From: Bog-756 sp963769905
GTDB lineage: Bacteria > Actinomycetota > Acidimicrobiia > Acidimicrobiales > RAAP-2
Length of the DNA: 64,000 nucleotides
Direction of reading: 5' to 3'
Assembly: GCA_963769905.1 (NCBI GenBank)
Contig: CAVYNG010000002.1
Span: 930,001-994,000 of the forward strand
Shown here one piece after another: positions 41,066 through 50,167 of this stretch. Positions within the stretch are counted from its first letter, which is position 1; every line of letters starts with the position of its first letter. The notes under the pieces were generated by a model. The model saw only the letters and a list, made by a program, of their open reading frames with translations. It was not told where the DNA came from and made no database searches. A program made the position numbers and the translations under genes.

Positions 41066-42216
41066 GGAGCCCGGCGCGGCGCCGTCCGCTCCACCCCGCG
41101 GCATGGTGGCTTTGGGCGGCCTGCCTGGGCGGTGCCGCCAGCCGGACGACCAATCCGATCCTGCTCGCGCTGATCGCCGCGGTCGTCGCGTTCGTGGTCG
41201 CGGCCCGGCGGACCTCGGCCGAGTGGTCGCGGTCGCTGGCGGTCTTCGTCCGCCTCGGCCTGGTGGTGATCGTGATCCGCATCGTGCTCCAGATCGTGTT
41301 CGGCTATCGCCTCCCCGGTCACGTGATCGTGACGCTGCCGGAGGTGCCGCTGCCCTCCTGGGCGGAGGGAGTGAGCATCGGTGGCCCGGTCACCGTCGAG
41401 GCTGTGCTCGGGGCCGCAGTCGAAGGGATGCGGCTCGCAGTTATCCTCGTGTGCTTCGGGGCGGCCAACTCGCTGGCCAACCCGTACCGGTTGCTCCGCT
41501 GCCTGCCTGCCGTGCTCTACGAGGCCGGTGTCGCGGTGACGGTGTCCCTCGCGTTCGTGCCGGAGGTGGTGATCGCCCTCGCCGCGGTGCGCGACGCCCG
41601 TCGGCTCCGGGGTCGCCCGGTGCGCGGAGTGGCGGGACTGCGCGGGATGGCGGTCCCCGTGCTCGAGACCGCCCTCGACCGTTCGCTACAGCTCGCCGCT
41701 TCCATGGACGCAAGGGGGTACGGGCGAAGATCCGCGGTGCCCCGGCGGACGCGACGTCTGCAGGGGGGTGCCGTCGGCGTCGGCCTGCTCGCCGTGGTGG
41801 TCGGGATCTACGGGGCGCTCGACCCCGGGTCTCTTCCGGTCGGCGGCATCCCGTTCCTTGTCGTCGGCGCGGTACTCGTCGCGGCGGCGATGGCCCTCGG
41901 GGGTAAGCGCTCGGTCCGGACGCGCTACCGGCCGGACGTCTGGCGCGGCGCCGAGTGGGCGGTGGTCGCGTCGGGTGCAGTGGCCCTCGCGAGCTTTGTC
42001 GTCGCCGGGGTGGTCGATCCCACGGCGCTGCGACTGGTCCTCTACCCCCTCAGCGTCCCCGCGCTCCCGCTCCTCGCGACCCTCGGCATCCTGGTCGCGC
42101 TGCTGCCCGCTTTCGTGGCCCCCACCGCCAAGTCCGCGAGGCCGGCCCGCTCCGTCGAGGTCCCACCCATCGCGGAGCGGCCTGTCGTCGAGGCGGCGAG
42201 AGGGGCGCTGCGGTGA
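41062..42216 (+). CDS. ecfT: ECF transporter transmembrane component (CbiQ/EcfT family)
   Basis: 384 residues, ATGA overlap with the upstream gene. It is the membrane scaffold that couples ATP hydrolysis to toppling of the substrate-binding S component. Evidence: several hydrophobic helices (PILLALIAAVVAFVVA, FVRLGLVVIVIRIVLQIVFG) and the two cytoplasmic coupling motifs, RDARRLRGRPV and SMDARGYGRR, the latter being the Ala-Arg-Gly signature of EcfT. The C-terminal 120 residues add further helices (GVGLLAVVVGIYGAL, VVASGAVALASFVVAG), making it longer than minimal EcfT. It is in the B12-riboswitch operon and overlaps the ATPase gene. Confidence 0.9.
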   Translation: MRSPARRRPLHPAAWWLWAACLGGAASRTTNPILLALIAAVVAFVVAARRTSAEWSRSLAVFVRLGLVVIVIRIVLQIVFGYRLPGHVIVTLPEVPLPSWAEGVSIGGPVTVEAVLGAAVEGMRLAVILVCFGAANSLANPYRLLRCLPAVLYEAGVAVTVSLAFVPEVVIALAAVRDARRLRGRPVRGVAGLRGMAVPVLETALDRSLQLAASMDARGYGRRSAVPRRTRRLQGGAVGVGLLAVVVGIYGALDPGSLPVGGIPFLVVGAVLVAAAMALGGKRSVRTRYRPDVWRGAEWAVVASGAVALASFVVAGVVDPTALRLVLYPLSVPALPLLATLGILVALLPAFVAPTAKSARPARSVEVPPIAERPVVEAARGALR

Positions 42217-43841
42217 TCGAGTTCTCGAACGTCACCTTCTCCTATCCGGACGTACCCGTTCCCGTGCTCCGCGGATGCGACCTCCGGATCGACGAAGGCG
42301 AGCTCTGTCTGGTGGTCGGTCCCACCGGTTCGGGCAAGTCGACCCTTCTCCGCGCGATCAACGGACTCGTGCCGCACTTCACCGGTGGCCGGCTCGCCGG
42401 CGAGGTCCGGGTAGGAGGACGGTCGACTCGCACCTTCCCTCCTCGTGAGCTCGCCGACCTGGTCGGCGTGGTGGGCCAGAACCCGTCTGCGAGCTTCGTG
42501 AGCGACGTCGTCGAGGACGAGCTGGCCTACACGATGGAGAACCTCGGCATCGCGCCGAGCGCGATGCGACGGCGGGTCGAGGACACCCTCGATCTGCTCG
42601 GTCTGCACGAGCTCCGCCAGCGCCCACTCGCGACCCTCTCGGGCGGACAGCAGCAGCGGGTCGCGATCGGCGCGGTGCTCACCGCATCACCTCGGGTGCT
42701 GGTCCTCGACGAGCCGACCTCGGCGCTCGACCCGGCGGCGGCCGAGGAAGTCCTCGCCGCGCTGACCCGTCTGGTGCACGACCTCGGGATGACCGTCGTC
42801 CTCGCCGAGCACCGGCTCGAGCGGGTGGTCCCTTTTGCAGACCGGACGGTGCTCGTGCCGGGCGGGGGTGCACCACTGGTGACCGGTTCCACCGAGGAGG
42901 TGCTCTCCTCGTCCCCCGTGGCACCGCCGATCGTGGAACTCGGCCGGCTTGCCGGATGGGATCCGGTGCCCCTCAGCGTGCGCGACGCGCGCCGAGTGGC
43001 GACGGGGCTCCGGCAGCGGCTGAGTGCGCTCGCGCCACCGCGTGGTCAGGACGCCACGGGAGGATCGGCGGCACCGGTTGCGGTCGTCGACCGGGTGAGC
43101 GTCGACTATGGCGAAGTGCGCGCGCTCGAAGAGATCAGCCTCGAGCTCCGCGCCGGCGAAATCGTGGCGGTCATGGGGCGGAACGGCTCTGGCAAGTCCA
43201 CTCTTCTCGCTCGGCTCGCAGGGCTGCAGGGCCCGACTCGCGGCAGCGTGCGCGTGCAGGGGGAGCGACCCACCGACCTGCCACCGCGCACGCTCATCAC
43301 CCGCGTCGGTCTCGTCCCCCAGGACGCCGGCGCCCTTCTCTACGGCGACTCGGTCGCGGAGGAGTGCGCGAGCGCCGACCGCGAGACCGGGCTGGTCCCG
43401 GGCACCACCGCGGCCAAGCTCGCGGCGATCCTGCCCGGCACCGACCCCGAGCGCCACCCTCGCGACCTCTCGGAGGGCCAACGCCTCGCGCTGGCACTGG
43501 CTGTCGTGCTCGCGCCCGCGCCGCCGCTCGTCCTCCTCGACGAACCGACCAGAGGTCTCGACTATCCGAGCAAGCACCGCCTGGTCTCGTTGGTCCGCGC
43601 GCTCGCCGACAAAGGGGACTGCGTCGTGCTCGCGACCCACGACGTGGAGCTGGTCGCGCAGGTGGCCACCCGTGCGGTGGTCCTCGCCGAGGGAGAGGTC
43701 GTCGCCGACGGACCCGCGCGAGAAGTGGTGTGCCATACGCCCGTCTTCGCGCCACAAGTGGCCAAGGTGATGGCACCCGACGAGTGGCTGACCGTCGACG
43801 AGGTCGCGCAGGCGATCGGGGAGCACGAGCGTGTCGGCTGA
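42213..43841 (+). CDS. ECF transporter ATPase, two fused ABC domains (EcfA1-EcfA2-like)
   Basis: 542 residues carrying both ATPases of an ECF module. Domain 1 (about 1-230): Walker A GPTGSGKST, signature LSGGQQQR, Walker B VLVLDEPTSALD. Domain 2 (about 285-520): Walker A GRNGSGKST, signature LSEGQRLALA (Gly to Glu at the second position), Walker B LVLLDEPTRGLD and H-loop LATHDVEL. Start GTG overlaps the ecfT stop by GTGA; the end overlaps the S-component start by 11 nt. It powers uptake by the neighbouring EcfT and S proteins, probably of cobalamin. Confidence 0.94.
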   Translation: MIEFSNVTFSYPDVPVPVLRGCDLRIDEGELCLVVGPTGSGKSTLLRAINGLVPHFTGGRLAGEVRVGGRSTRTFPPRELADLVGVVGQNPSASFVSDVVEDELAYTMENLGIAPSAMRRRVEDTLDLLGLHELRQRPLATLSGGQQQRVAIGAVLTASPRVLVLDEPTSALDPAAAEEVLAALTRLVHDLGMTVVLAEHRLERVVPFADRTVLVPGGGAPLVTGSTEEVLSSSPVAPPIVELGRLAGWDPVPLSVRDARRVATGLRQRLSALAPPRGQDATGGSAAPVAVVDRVSVDYGEVRALEEISLELRAGEIVAVMGRNGSGKSTLLARLAGLQGPTRGSVRVQGERPTDLPPRTLITRVGLVPQDAGALLYGDSVAEECASADRETGLVPGTTAAKLAAILPGTDPERHPRDLSEGQRLALALAVVLAPAPPLVLLDEPTRGLDYPSKHRLVSLVRALADKGDCVVLATHDVELVAQVATRAVVLAEGEVVADGPAREVVCHTPVFAPQVAKVMAPDEWLTVDEVAQAIGEHERVG

Positions 43842-44658
43842 GCGTGGCCACACCACCGCCATCCGGTTCCGGCCGCGGTCCGCTCTGGTGCTCGCGGTTG
43901 CCTCACTCGTCGGCCTGGTCGGGTTCGGCTGGCCGTTGCTGCTCCACGCGCACTCGGGGGCCAACAGCGCCCACGCCGGCGACGCCCCCTGGCTGTTCGT
44001 CGCGATCCTCCCGCTCCTCCTCGCGGTGGTGCTCGGCGAGCTGGCCGAGGGGACCCTCGACGCGAAGGCGATCGCGATGCTCGGGATCCTTGCGGCGTGC
44101 GGCTCCGCGCTCCGGGTGCCGAGCCCCGGTGTCGCAGGGTTCGAACCGGTCTTCTTCCTCCTGATCCCGTCGGGGCGGGTGCTCGGGCGCGGATTCGGCT
44201 TCGTGCTCGGGGCGGTGACCATCGCCGCGTCGGCGCTGGTGACGGGCGGGGTGGGCCCGTGGCTCCCCTTCCAGATGTTCGGTGCGGCGTGGATGGGCTT
44301 CGGAGCGGGGTGCTTGCCGCCGGCGAGAGGAAAGGCGGAGCTCGCGATGCTCGCCACCTACGCGGCGGCCTCCTCGATCGCCTACGGGACCTTGCTCAAC
44401 CTCTGGTTCTGGCCCTTCGGGGCGGGGACCTCGACGAGCTTCTCGTTCGTACCGGGGGCCGGCTTCCTGCACAACCTGCACAGCTTCTTCCTGTTCGACC
44501 TCACCACCTCACTCGGCTTCGACATCCCCCGCGCGGTCACCAACTCGGTGCTCGTGCTGCTGCTCGGTCGGCCGGTGATGGCCGCCCTTCGGAGGGCCAA
44601 CCGCCGCGCCGCGTTCGAGGCGCCGGTGGTGTTCGAGGGAGCGTCCGGCCCGAGCTGA
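43831..44658 (+). CDS. ECF transporter substrate-specific (S) component, probably for cobalamin
   Basis: 275 residues with about six membrane helices and no soluble domain, the shape of an S component. Conserved-looking parts are GFEPVFFLLIPSGRVLGRGFGFVLGAVTIAASALVTGGVGPWLPFQMFGAAWMGFGAGCLP and a late FDLTTSLGFDIPRAVTN, as in S proteins found beside cobalamin riboswitches (CbrT/CblT-like). It determines specificity; B12 or a B12 precursor such as a corrinoid or dimethylbenzimidazole is inferred from the riboswitch. The GTG start lies inside the end of the ATPase gene. Last gene of the operon. Confidence 0.82.
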   Translation: MSAERGHTTAIRFRPRSALVLAVASLVGLVGFGWPLLLHAHSGANSAHAGDAPWLFVAILPLLLAVVLGELAEGTLDAKAIAMLGILAACGSALRVPSPGVAGFEPVFFLLIPSGRVLGRGFGFVLGAVTIAASALVTGGVGPWLPFQMFGAAWMGFGAGCLPPARGKAELAMLATYAAASSIAYGTLLNLWFWPFGAGTSTSFSFVPGAGFLHNLHSFFLFDLTTSLGFDIPRAVTNSVLVLLLGRPVMAALRRANRRAAFEAPVVFEGASGPS

Positions 44659-44670
44659 CCGCGACGCGCG

Positions 44671-46254
44671 GTGGCCGCAGGCCCCGCCGGTGTCAGACTG
44701 TCGGCGTGTACCGGAGGGGTACGGCGAGCTGCCGCGCGACCCCGCCACTTCGGGCGCCTGGCGGTGTGCGCGGCCGCGCTCTCTCTCTGCGCTTCCTGTA
44801 CGACCGCGTCCGCCCGATCCCACCGTGCCCACGGAGGATCCGACCGGCCTGCGCCGACCACCTCGACGACGACCACGACGACCGAACCGCCGCTCCCGGT
44901 GGCACCGGTGCAGTGGACCCCCTGCGGCGACCTCCAGTGCGGCTCGGTGACCGTCCCTCTCGACTACGCCCGCCCCGAGGGTGCGACCATTCAGATCTCG
45001 GTCGCCCGTCATCCAGCCGAGATCGCCTCCGAGCGGATCGGGTCGCTCGTGATCAACCCTGGCGGACCGGGTGGCTCGGGCATCGACGACCTCCCGAACG
45101 AGCTCTCCGTTTTCACCGCGGGCGTGCTCGACCGGTTCGACATCGTCTCCTTCGACCCGCGCGGGGTCGAGCGGTCGTCGCCGGTCACCTGCTCGACCGG
45201 TCCGAGCCCCGGTCCGGTCGGACAGCTCGTCGACCCGGTGCCGACCACCCTCGCGGCCCAGCTGACACTCCTCCACAACGACCAGGAGTTCGCGGCCGCT
45301 TGCGAGCATCTGAGCGGTACGGTCCTGCCCTACGTCGGAACCGTCGACGCAGCGCGCGACCTCGACCGCATCCGCGCCGCGCTCGGCGACCCACAGCTCA
45401 CCTTCATCGGGCACTCCTACGGGACCCTGCTCGGCGCGACCTATGCAGAGCTCTTCCCGACCCGCGTGCGTGCAATGGTGCTCGACGGTGCGATCGACCC
45501 GGCATTGAGCGCAACCGCCTACGCCGTGCAGCAGGCCGAGAGCTTCGAAGCGGAGCTCAACTCGTTCTTCACATGGTGTGCGGGGAACTCGAGCTGCCCG
45601 TGGCGGCCGACGGGCGACCCGACCGCCGCGCTGCTCGCACTGATCCAGTCCAGCCGCACCCGGCCCTTCACCTCGGGGAGCGGCGCCGCCGGACCCGGCG
45701 AGATCTACGACGCGCTCCTCGCCGGGCTCGGCTCGCAATCGTCGTGGCCGACGCTCGGCGGCGCGCTCGCCGAGGCGACGGCGGGTGACGGGTCCGAGGT
45801 GACCGCGATGACCGACCGGTACGAGACCGGTGGCTCGACCAACGGGGCCGACGCCGAACAGGCGATCGACTGCCTCGACCATCCGGTCGACCGGACGCCT
45901 TCGGCCTATCCCGCTCTCGCGGCAGCGGCCGAGTCGGCCGCGCCGGTGTTCGGTCCGCTGCTCACCTGGGGTCTACTCGGGTGCGCGACCTGGCCCGCGC
46001 TCCCGACCCGGACCCCCGGGCGGGCATCCGATCCGGGCGCGCCGCCGATCCTGGTGGTGGGCACCACCGGTGACCCGGTGACTCCGTACTCGTGGGCGGT
46101 CGCGCTGGCACACGAGCTCACCGGTGGTGCGCTCCTCACCTGGCAGGGTCAGAGCCACGTGGCCTACTTCTACAGTCCGTGCGTCCGTGCCGCGGTCGAG
46201 GGTTACCTGATCGGAGGCATTTTGCCCGCGGCGGGCGCCACGTGCACCGACTGA
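44671..46254 (+). CDS. Secreted alpha/beta-hydrolase peptidase, TAP-like C-terminus
   Basis: 527 residues. The N-terminus has a hydrophobic signal ending in a lipobox-like CASC and a Thr-rich linker. The hydrolase core has NPGGPGGSG, FDPRG, the nucleophile elbow GHSYG (in FIGHSYGTLLGATYAELFP) and a C-terminal TAP-like domain (ILVVGTTGDPVTPYSWAVAL, GQSHVAYFYSPC). This is the plan of mycobacterial and Streptomyces secreted tripeptidyl aminopeptidases/SlpD-E-like enzymes and CaeA. It should release amino acids or esters outside the cell. The GTG start is tentative. Confidence 0.88.
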   Translation: MAAGPAGVRLSACTGGVRRAAARPRHFGRLAVCAAALSLCASCTTASARSHRAHGGSDRPAPTTSTTTTTTEPPLPVAPVQWTPCGDLQCGSVTVPLDYARPEGATIQISVARHPAEIASERIGSLVINPGGPGGSGIDDLPNELSVFTAGVLDRFDIVSFDPRGVERSSPVTCSTGPSPGPVGQLVDPVPTTLAAQLTLLHNDQEFAAACEHLSGTVLPYVGTVDAARDLDRIRAALGDPQLTFIGHSYGTLLGATYAELFPTRVRAMVLDGAIDPALSATAYAVQQAESFEAELNSFFTWCAGNSSCPWRPTGDPTAALLALIQSSRTRPFTSGSGAAGPGEIYDALLAGLGSQSSWPTLGGALAEATAGDGSEVTAMTDRYETGGSTNGADAEQAIDCLDHPVDRTPSAYPALAAAAESAAPVFGPLLTWGLLGCATWPALPTRTPGRASDPGAPPILVVGTTGDPVTPYSWAVALAHELTGGALLTWQGQSHVAYFYSPCVRAAVEGYLIGGILPAAGATCTD

Positions 46255-46282
46255 CCCGCGGTCCCCTCGGGCCGTCACGGCG

Positions 46283-46558
46283 ATGAGGATCGCGGTGCGG
46301 GTCCGGCCCCGATCGGTGCGCACCGAAGTGGGTGGCCGCCACGCGGACGCGCTGGTGGTGCGGGTGCACGAGCCTGCCGCCGAGGGGCGGGCGAACGAAG
46401 CGGCGGTCCGGGCACTCGCCACGTCGTTCGGCGTTTCCCGGCAGGCGGTCCGGATCGTCTCCGGCGCGACGGCTCGATGGAAGGTCGTCGAGATCGACGG
46501 GGACGAGCGGGTGCTCGGGAAGAGGATGGCGGTGCTGCTCGGAAAGGACGACCCCTGA
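46283..46558 (+). CDS. DUF167 (YggU) family protein
   Basis: 91 residues covering the whole DUF167 domain: IAVRVRPRS, VVRVHEPAAEGRANEAAVRALATSFGVSRQAVRIVSGATARWKVVEI. The family is universal but of unknown function, often encoded near cell-division or DNA-metabolism genes. It lies 28 nt after the peptidase stop and before an NTF2-like gene; no functional link is obvious. Confidence 0.92.
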   Translation: MRIAVRVRPRSVRTEVGGRHADALVVRVHEPAAEGRANEAAVRALATSFGVSRQAVRIVSGATARWKVVEIDGDERVLGKRMAVLLGKDDP

Positions 46559-46628
46559 GACCCACCGCCTTGACCGCGGCGGGCGAAGGCAGGAAGCTGA
46601 GCGCGTCGGGCGACCTGGGGAGCATGAC

Positions 46629-47096
46629 GTGGGCAACTGGAGCAGGAACGAGATCGAAACGGCATTCGCCGAGTACCAGCGACAAGCAGCGGCGGCAGGT
46701 GCGACCGGCGAGTGGCGCGGCTGGGCTGACATGTTCACCGACGACGCCACCTACATCGAGCACCACTACGGCACTTTCAGCGGGAAGCAGGCCATCTACG
46801 AGTGGATCAGCGCCACCATGGAGGAGTACCCCGGCCGCGACATGCCCGAGTTCCCCATCGAGTGGTACGTGATCGACGAGGAGCGCGGCTGGGTGGTCTG
46901 CCAGGTCTGGAACCGGATGCGTGATCCGGGAGACGGAAGCATCCACCAGGAGTACAACTTCACCCTCCTCAAGTACGCAGGGGACGGCAAGTGGTCCTAC
47001 GAGGAGGACATCTACAACCCGCTTCGGTTCGGCGCCATGTTGGCGGGGTGGGAGTACGCCCGCGACGCGGCCGCCGCGGGGTCGTCTCCGACCTGA
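46629..47096 (+). CDS. SnoaL/NTF2-like domain protein
   Basis: 155 residues from the GTG at 46629 (GGGGAG 6 nt upstream). The cone-shaped NTF2 fold is suggested by EYQRQAAAAGATGEWRGWADMFTDDATYIEHHYGTFSGKQAIYEWI and the following strands (VVCQVWNRM, EYNFTLLKYAG, WSYEEDIYNP). Such proteins act as small isomerases, hydrolases or binding proteins in lipid, steroid or polyketide metabolism. Substrate unknown. Confidence 0.85.
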   Translation: MGNWSRNEIETAFAEYQRQAAAAGATGEWRGWADMFTDDATYIEHHYGTFSGKQAIYEWISATMEEYPGRDMPEFPIEWYVIDEERGWVVCQVWNRMRDPGDGSIHQEYNFTLLKYAGDGKWSYEEDIYNPLRFGAMLAGWEYARDAAAAGSSPT

Positions 47097-47129
47097 ACAT
47101 CCGCTTGTACGCCGCACTACGGTTGGACC

Positions 47130-47996
47130 GTGGAGCGCCGGAGACTCGGAAGGACCGGTCACCACTCCTCGGCTGCGATCCTCGGCGGCGCGGCGTTCTG
47201 GGGCACCGACCCGGAGGTGACCGCGGACGCCTTCCACGCCGCCCTCGCCGCGGGAGTCAACCACCTCGATGTCGCACCTCAGTACGGGCGCGCCCAGGAG
47301 CTGCTCGGTCCACTCGTCCCTTCGGTGCGCGACGACCTCTTCGTGGCCTGCAAGACGCTCCGTCGTGACGCAGACGGCGTGCGCGAGCAACTCGACGAGT
47401 CGCTGCGCCTACTCGGCTGCGAGCAGTTCGACCTGTACCAGCTGCACGCGGTGACCGACGTCGATGAGCTCGACGCGCGACGTGAGGCGGTCGGCGCGGT
47501 CCTCGAGGCGCGCGACGAGGGGCGATGTCGCTTCGCGGGGATCACCGGACACGGGCTCGGCACGCCGGCGGCCCAGCTCGAGGCCGTCCGTCGCTACGAC
47601 CTCGACACGGTGATGTTCCCGGTCAATCCGCAGTTGTGGTCCGACCTCTCGTACCGTCGCGACGCCGAGGCGCTGCTCGAGGTCGCGGAGGAGCGCGATC
47701 TCGGCGTGATGGCCATCAAGGCGGTCGCCGCACGACCCTGGTCCGGCCGGAACCCGACCACCACCACCTGGTACGAGCCGTATACGTCCCGCGAGGAAGT
47801 CGGGCGCGGCCTGGCCTTCGCGCTGTCCACACCCGGTGTGCAGGCACTGTGCACGCCGAGCGACCTCGCATTGGTCTCCCTCGTGCTCGATCTCCTCGGG
47901 ACCGACCAGGCCGTCCAGCTGAGTGCGGAGGAGCGGGACGCCGCCTCTGCCGCGACCCGCCACGAACCCTCGATCTTCCCGATGCCGGCGGCCTGA
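47130..47996 (+). CDS. Aldo/keto reductase
   Basis: 288 residues, GTG start. An (alpha/beta)8 NADPH-dependent oxidoreductase with the catalytic tetrad visible as Asp in NHLDVAPQYG, Tyr in the same motif, Lys in FVACKTLR and His in LYQLHAV. The late GVMAIKAVAARPW and the absence of the usual SAVIPG strand place it in a divergent bacterial branch (sometimes iron-sulfur linked, though the Cys tail is missing here). It converges on a universal-stress-protein gene 13 nt away. Confidence 0.88.
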   Translation: MERRRLGRTGHHSSAAILGGAAFWGTDPEVTADAFHAALAAGVNHLDVAPQYGRAQELLGPLVPSVRDDLFVACKTLRRDADGVREQLDESLRLLGCEQFDLYQLHAVTDVDELDARREAVGAVLEARDEGRCRFAGITGHGLGTPAAQLEAVRRYDLDTVMFPVNPQLWSDLSYRRDAEALLEVAEERDLGVMAIKAVAARPWSGRNPTTTTWYEPYTSREEVGRGLAFALSTPGVQALCTPSDLALVSLVLDLLGTDQAVQLSAEERDAASAATRHEPSIFPMPAA

Positions 47997-48009
47997 CCCG
48001 CCGGGCTCG

Positions 48010-48447
48010 CTACCGGTACACGAGCACCGGTGCGGCCGCGTGGGTTACGCAGTGCAGGGACACCGAGCCGATGAGCACACCCGACACCTCACCGTGGCCT
48101 CGGCTGCTGACCACCAGCAGATCCGCGTGCCGTGACGCTTCGACCAGCACCACTGCCGGATGGCCCTTGACCGTACGCGCGTGTAAGCGGACGTCGGGGA
48201 ACTCGCGGGTGAGCGCGCCGGCGATGTCGTCGAGCATCGCCTGCATGTCGGCACCGGGGTCGTAGTCGTCCGGCAGTGGCATGGCGGGCCCCCAGCTGAT
48301 CGGCCACTGCCACGCGGTGACCAACTCGATCGCGGACCCGTCGATCCGTGCCTGCCGGCATGCCCAGCGGGCGGCCGCGATCGACGAGTCGGACCCGTCG
48401 ATCCCGACGACGATGATCCCGGTCGGTTCACCCTCAGTTCGCGCCAT
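48010..48447 (-). CDS. Universal stress protein (UspA family)
   Basis: 145 residues. The UspA fold and ATP-binding pattern are clear: IIVVGIDGSDSSIAAARWA at the N-terminus and the G-2x-G-9x-(S/T) loop in VVSSRGHGEVSGVLIGSVS, followed by THAAAPVLVYR. ATP-binding Usp proteins act in dormancy, stress and signalling. It is the last gene of a minus-strand series: aldo-keto reductase, DsbA-like, deacetylase, Usp. It lies 15 nt after the deacetylase stop. Confidence 0.93.
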   Translation of the reverse strand: MARTEGEPTGIIVVGIDGSDSSIAAARWACRQARIDGSAIELVTAWQWPISWGPAMPLPDDYDPGADMQAMLDDIAGALTREFPDVRLHARTVKGHPAVVLVEASRHADLLVVSSRGHGEVSGVLIGSVSLHCVTHAAAPVLVYR

Positions 48448-48462
48448 GGCGTACCTCCACGT

Positions 48463-49477
48463 TCAGGCGGCTCCGTCCAGCAGCGCGCGCCGCTCCCGAT
48501 CCGACGCCTGGACCTGCTCGATCCCCGGGCCCCCCGAGGTGGGCCGCTCGCAGGCTTGGTTGGCGCCGATCAACGCGCCGAGCGTCGCCGACACCGAGGA
48601 GCGGACGGCTCCGAGGTCGTAACCGCCCTCGAGGAAGAGGGCGAGCCGCCCGGGCCGCGGCGCGTAGCCGGCCACGACACGTGCGAACTCGGCGAAGTCG
48701 CCGGCGGAGAGCGCGAGCTCGGCCAACGGATCGGCGCGGTGCGCGTCGTAGCCCGCCGACACGAGTACCCAGGTGGGCGCGAATCGCTCGACCGCCGGCG
48801 CGACCCGCGAGATCGAAGGCCGTCCGTACGACGTCGCCGGTGGCTCCCGGTGGGACGGGCACGTTGAGCGTCGACCCGAGGGCCGCCGGGCCGCCGACCT
48901 CGGAGGCCGCACCGGTCCCTGGGTAGCAGGGCGATTGGTGCACCGAGACGTAGAGGACGTCCGGCTCGTCCCAGAACAAGTCCTGGGTGCCGTTGCCGTG
49001 GTGCACGTCCCAGTCCACGATGAGCACTCGTTCACCCGCGTCGCGGAGCTTGGCCGCGGCCACCGCCACGTTGTTGAGCAGGCAGAACCCCATCGGACGC
49101 GCGGCGAGTGCGTGGTGGCCCGGTGGGCGCACCGGGACGAATGCGACCCCGCCACGTGTCTCGAGCTCCTCGAGCGCGGTGAGCCCGGCCCCGGCCGCGA
49201 GGAGTGCGGCGTTCCACGAGTCCGTGACGGCGTAGGTGTCGGCGTCCAGGGCACCGCCGCCTTGCGCGCAGAAGCGCTCCAGCCGCTCGAGATAGCCGAC
49301 ATCGTGGATCGGCGTCAGGTCTTCGGTGGTCGCCTTGCGCGGCTCCACGGTCACCAAATCGCTGCCGAGGTGGAGGTCGTCCACGCCTGCCATCACCGCG
49401 TCGATGCGTGCCGGCCGTTCCGGATGGCCCGGACGGGTGTGGGTTTTCGCACCGGCCGGGCCGATCACCACCAGCAC
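48463..49477 (-). pseudogene. Class II HDAC/acetylpolyamine-amidohydrolase-like deacetylase, frameshifted
   Basis: Together two overlapping frames encode a complete zinc deacetylase of about 337 residues. The first part, from the ATG at 49477, has HPERPARIDAV, VRPPGHHAL, DWDVHHGNGTQD and VHQSPCYPG. After AFD near 48811 the reading must shift by one base to continue with VAPAVERFAPTWVLVSAGYDAHRADPL and LFLEGGYDL to the stop at 48463. One extra base around 48800-48815 accounts for it. The zinc ligands and the catalytic HH pair are all preserved, so the break is recent or a sequencing error. The intact enzyme removes acetyl groups from lysine or polyamines. Confidence 0.85.
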
Positions 49478-49490
49478 GATGGGCTCGGCA

Positions 49491-50165
49491 TCACGGAGTC
49501 TCGCGCTGGACCGACAACCAGTCGCGTGCTTCGAGGTAGGGTGAGAACGCCTCGACGATGGCGTCGACGTCGGCGCGGGTCTTCGGCCGCTGCAGCTCGT
49601 AGAGATGGGGGAACTCGAGCCAGCCTGTGACGAGCTCCCAGAGCCGGAGCGCGGCCGGGCCAGTCGGAGGGTTCACCAGCACCGGCCCGAAGAGAGCTGG
49701 GCCGCCGTCGAAGACAAGGGTCGGGACGCCGAAGCCGCCCTTCGACACCACCAGCTGGTGCTCGGCGAGCACCTCCTCACCGGTGCTGGGGTCGGCGATG
49801 GCGGCCGTCACCGTGCGAGGGTCGAGACCCATCTCGGCCACCAGAGCCTCGGCGACATCGGGGCGATGGGGTTTGCGACCCTCGACGTGGAGCGCGCGCC
49901 CCGCGGTCGCGTACCACTGGTCGAGGAGATCCATGCTCGAGCGGCGCAGGTAGGCCCCGATCCGCATCATCGACCAGCCGTAGGTCCATTCGCGCTCCCA
50001 GGGGTGCTTCTTTCCTTCCTGGCGGTTGATCTCCTCCAGGCTGAAGAAGCGCCACCGGACCTCCACTCCCGCGGTGTCGCGCACCTCTCTCATCCACAAC
50101 GAGGTCTGGTACGCGTACGGACACATGATGTCGAAATGGAAGTCGACCGCGGAGGGACTGGCCAT
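49491..50165 (-). CDS. DsbA-family thioredoxin-fold oxidoreductase (FrnE/HCCA isomerase-like)
   Basis: 224 residues. The N-terminal beta-strand and active-site turn FHFDIMCPYAYQTSLWM carries CPYA, with only one Cys, so it is not a dithiol oxidase but resembles 2-hydroxychromene-2-carboxylate isomerases and DsbA-like proteins with an inserted helical domain. The cis-Pro strand is GGFGVPTLVFDG. It is cytosolic (no signal). It lies 3 nt after the aldo-keto reductase stop and 13 nt before the deacetylase start, so it is co-transcribed with them. Confidence 0.88.
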   Translation of the reverse strand: MASPSAVDFHFDIMCPYAYQTSLWMREVRDTAGVEVRWRFFSLEEINRQEGKKHPWEREWTYGWSMMRIGAYLRRSSMDLLDQWYATAGRALHVEGRKPHRPDVAEALVAEMGLDPRTVTAAIADPSTGEEVLAEHQLVVSKGGFGVPTLVFDGGPALFGPVLVNPPTGPAALRLWELVTGWLEFPHLYELQRPKTRADVDAIVEAFSPYLEARDWLSVQRETP

Positions 50166-50167
50166 GC

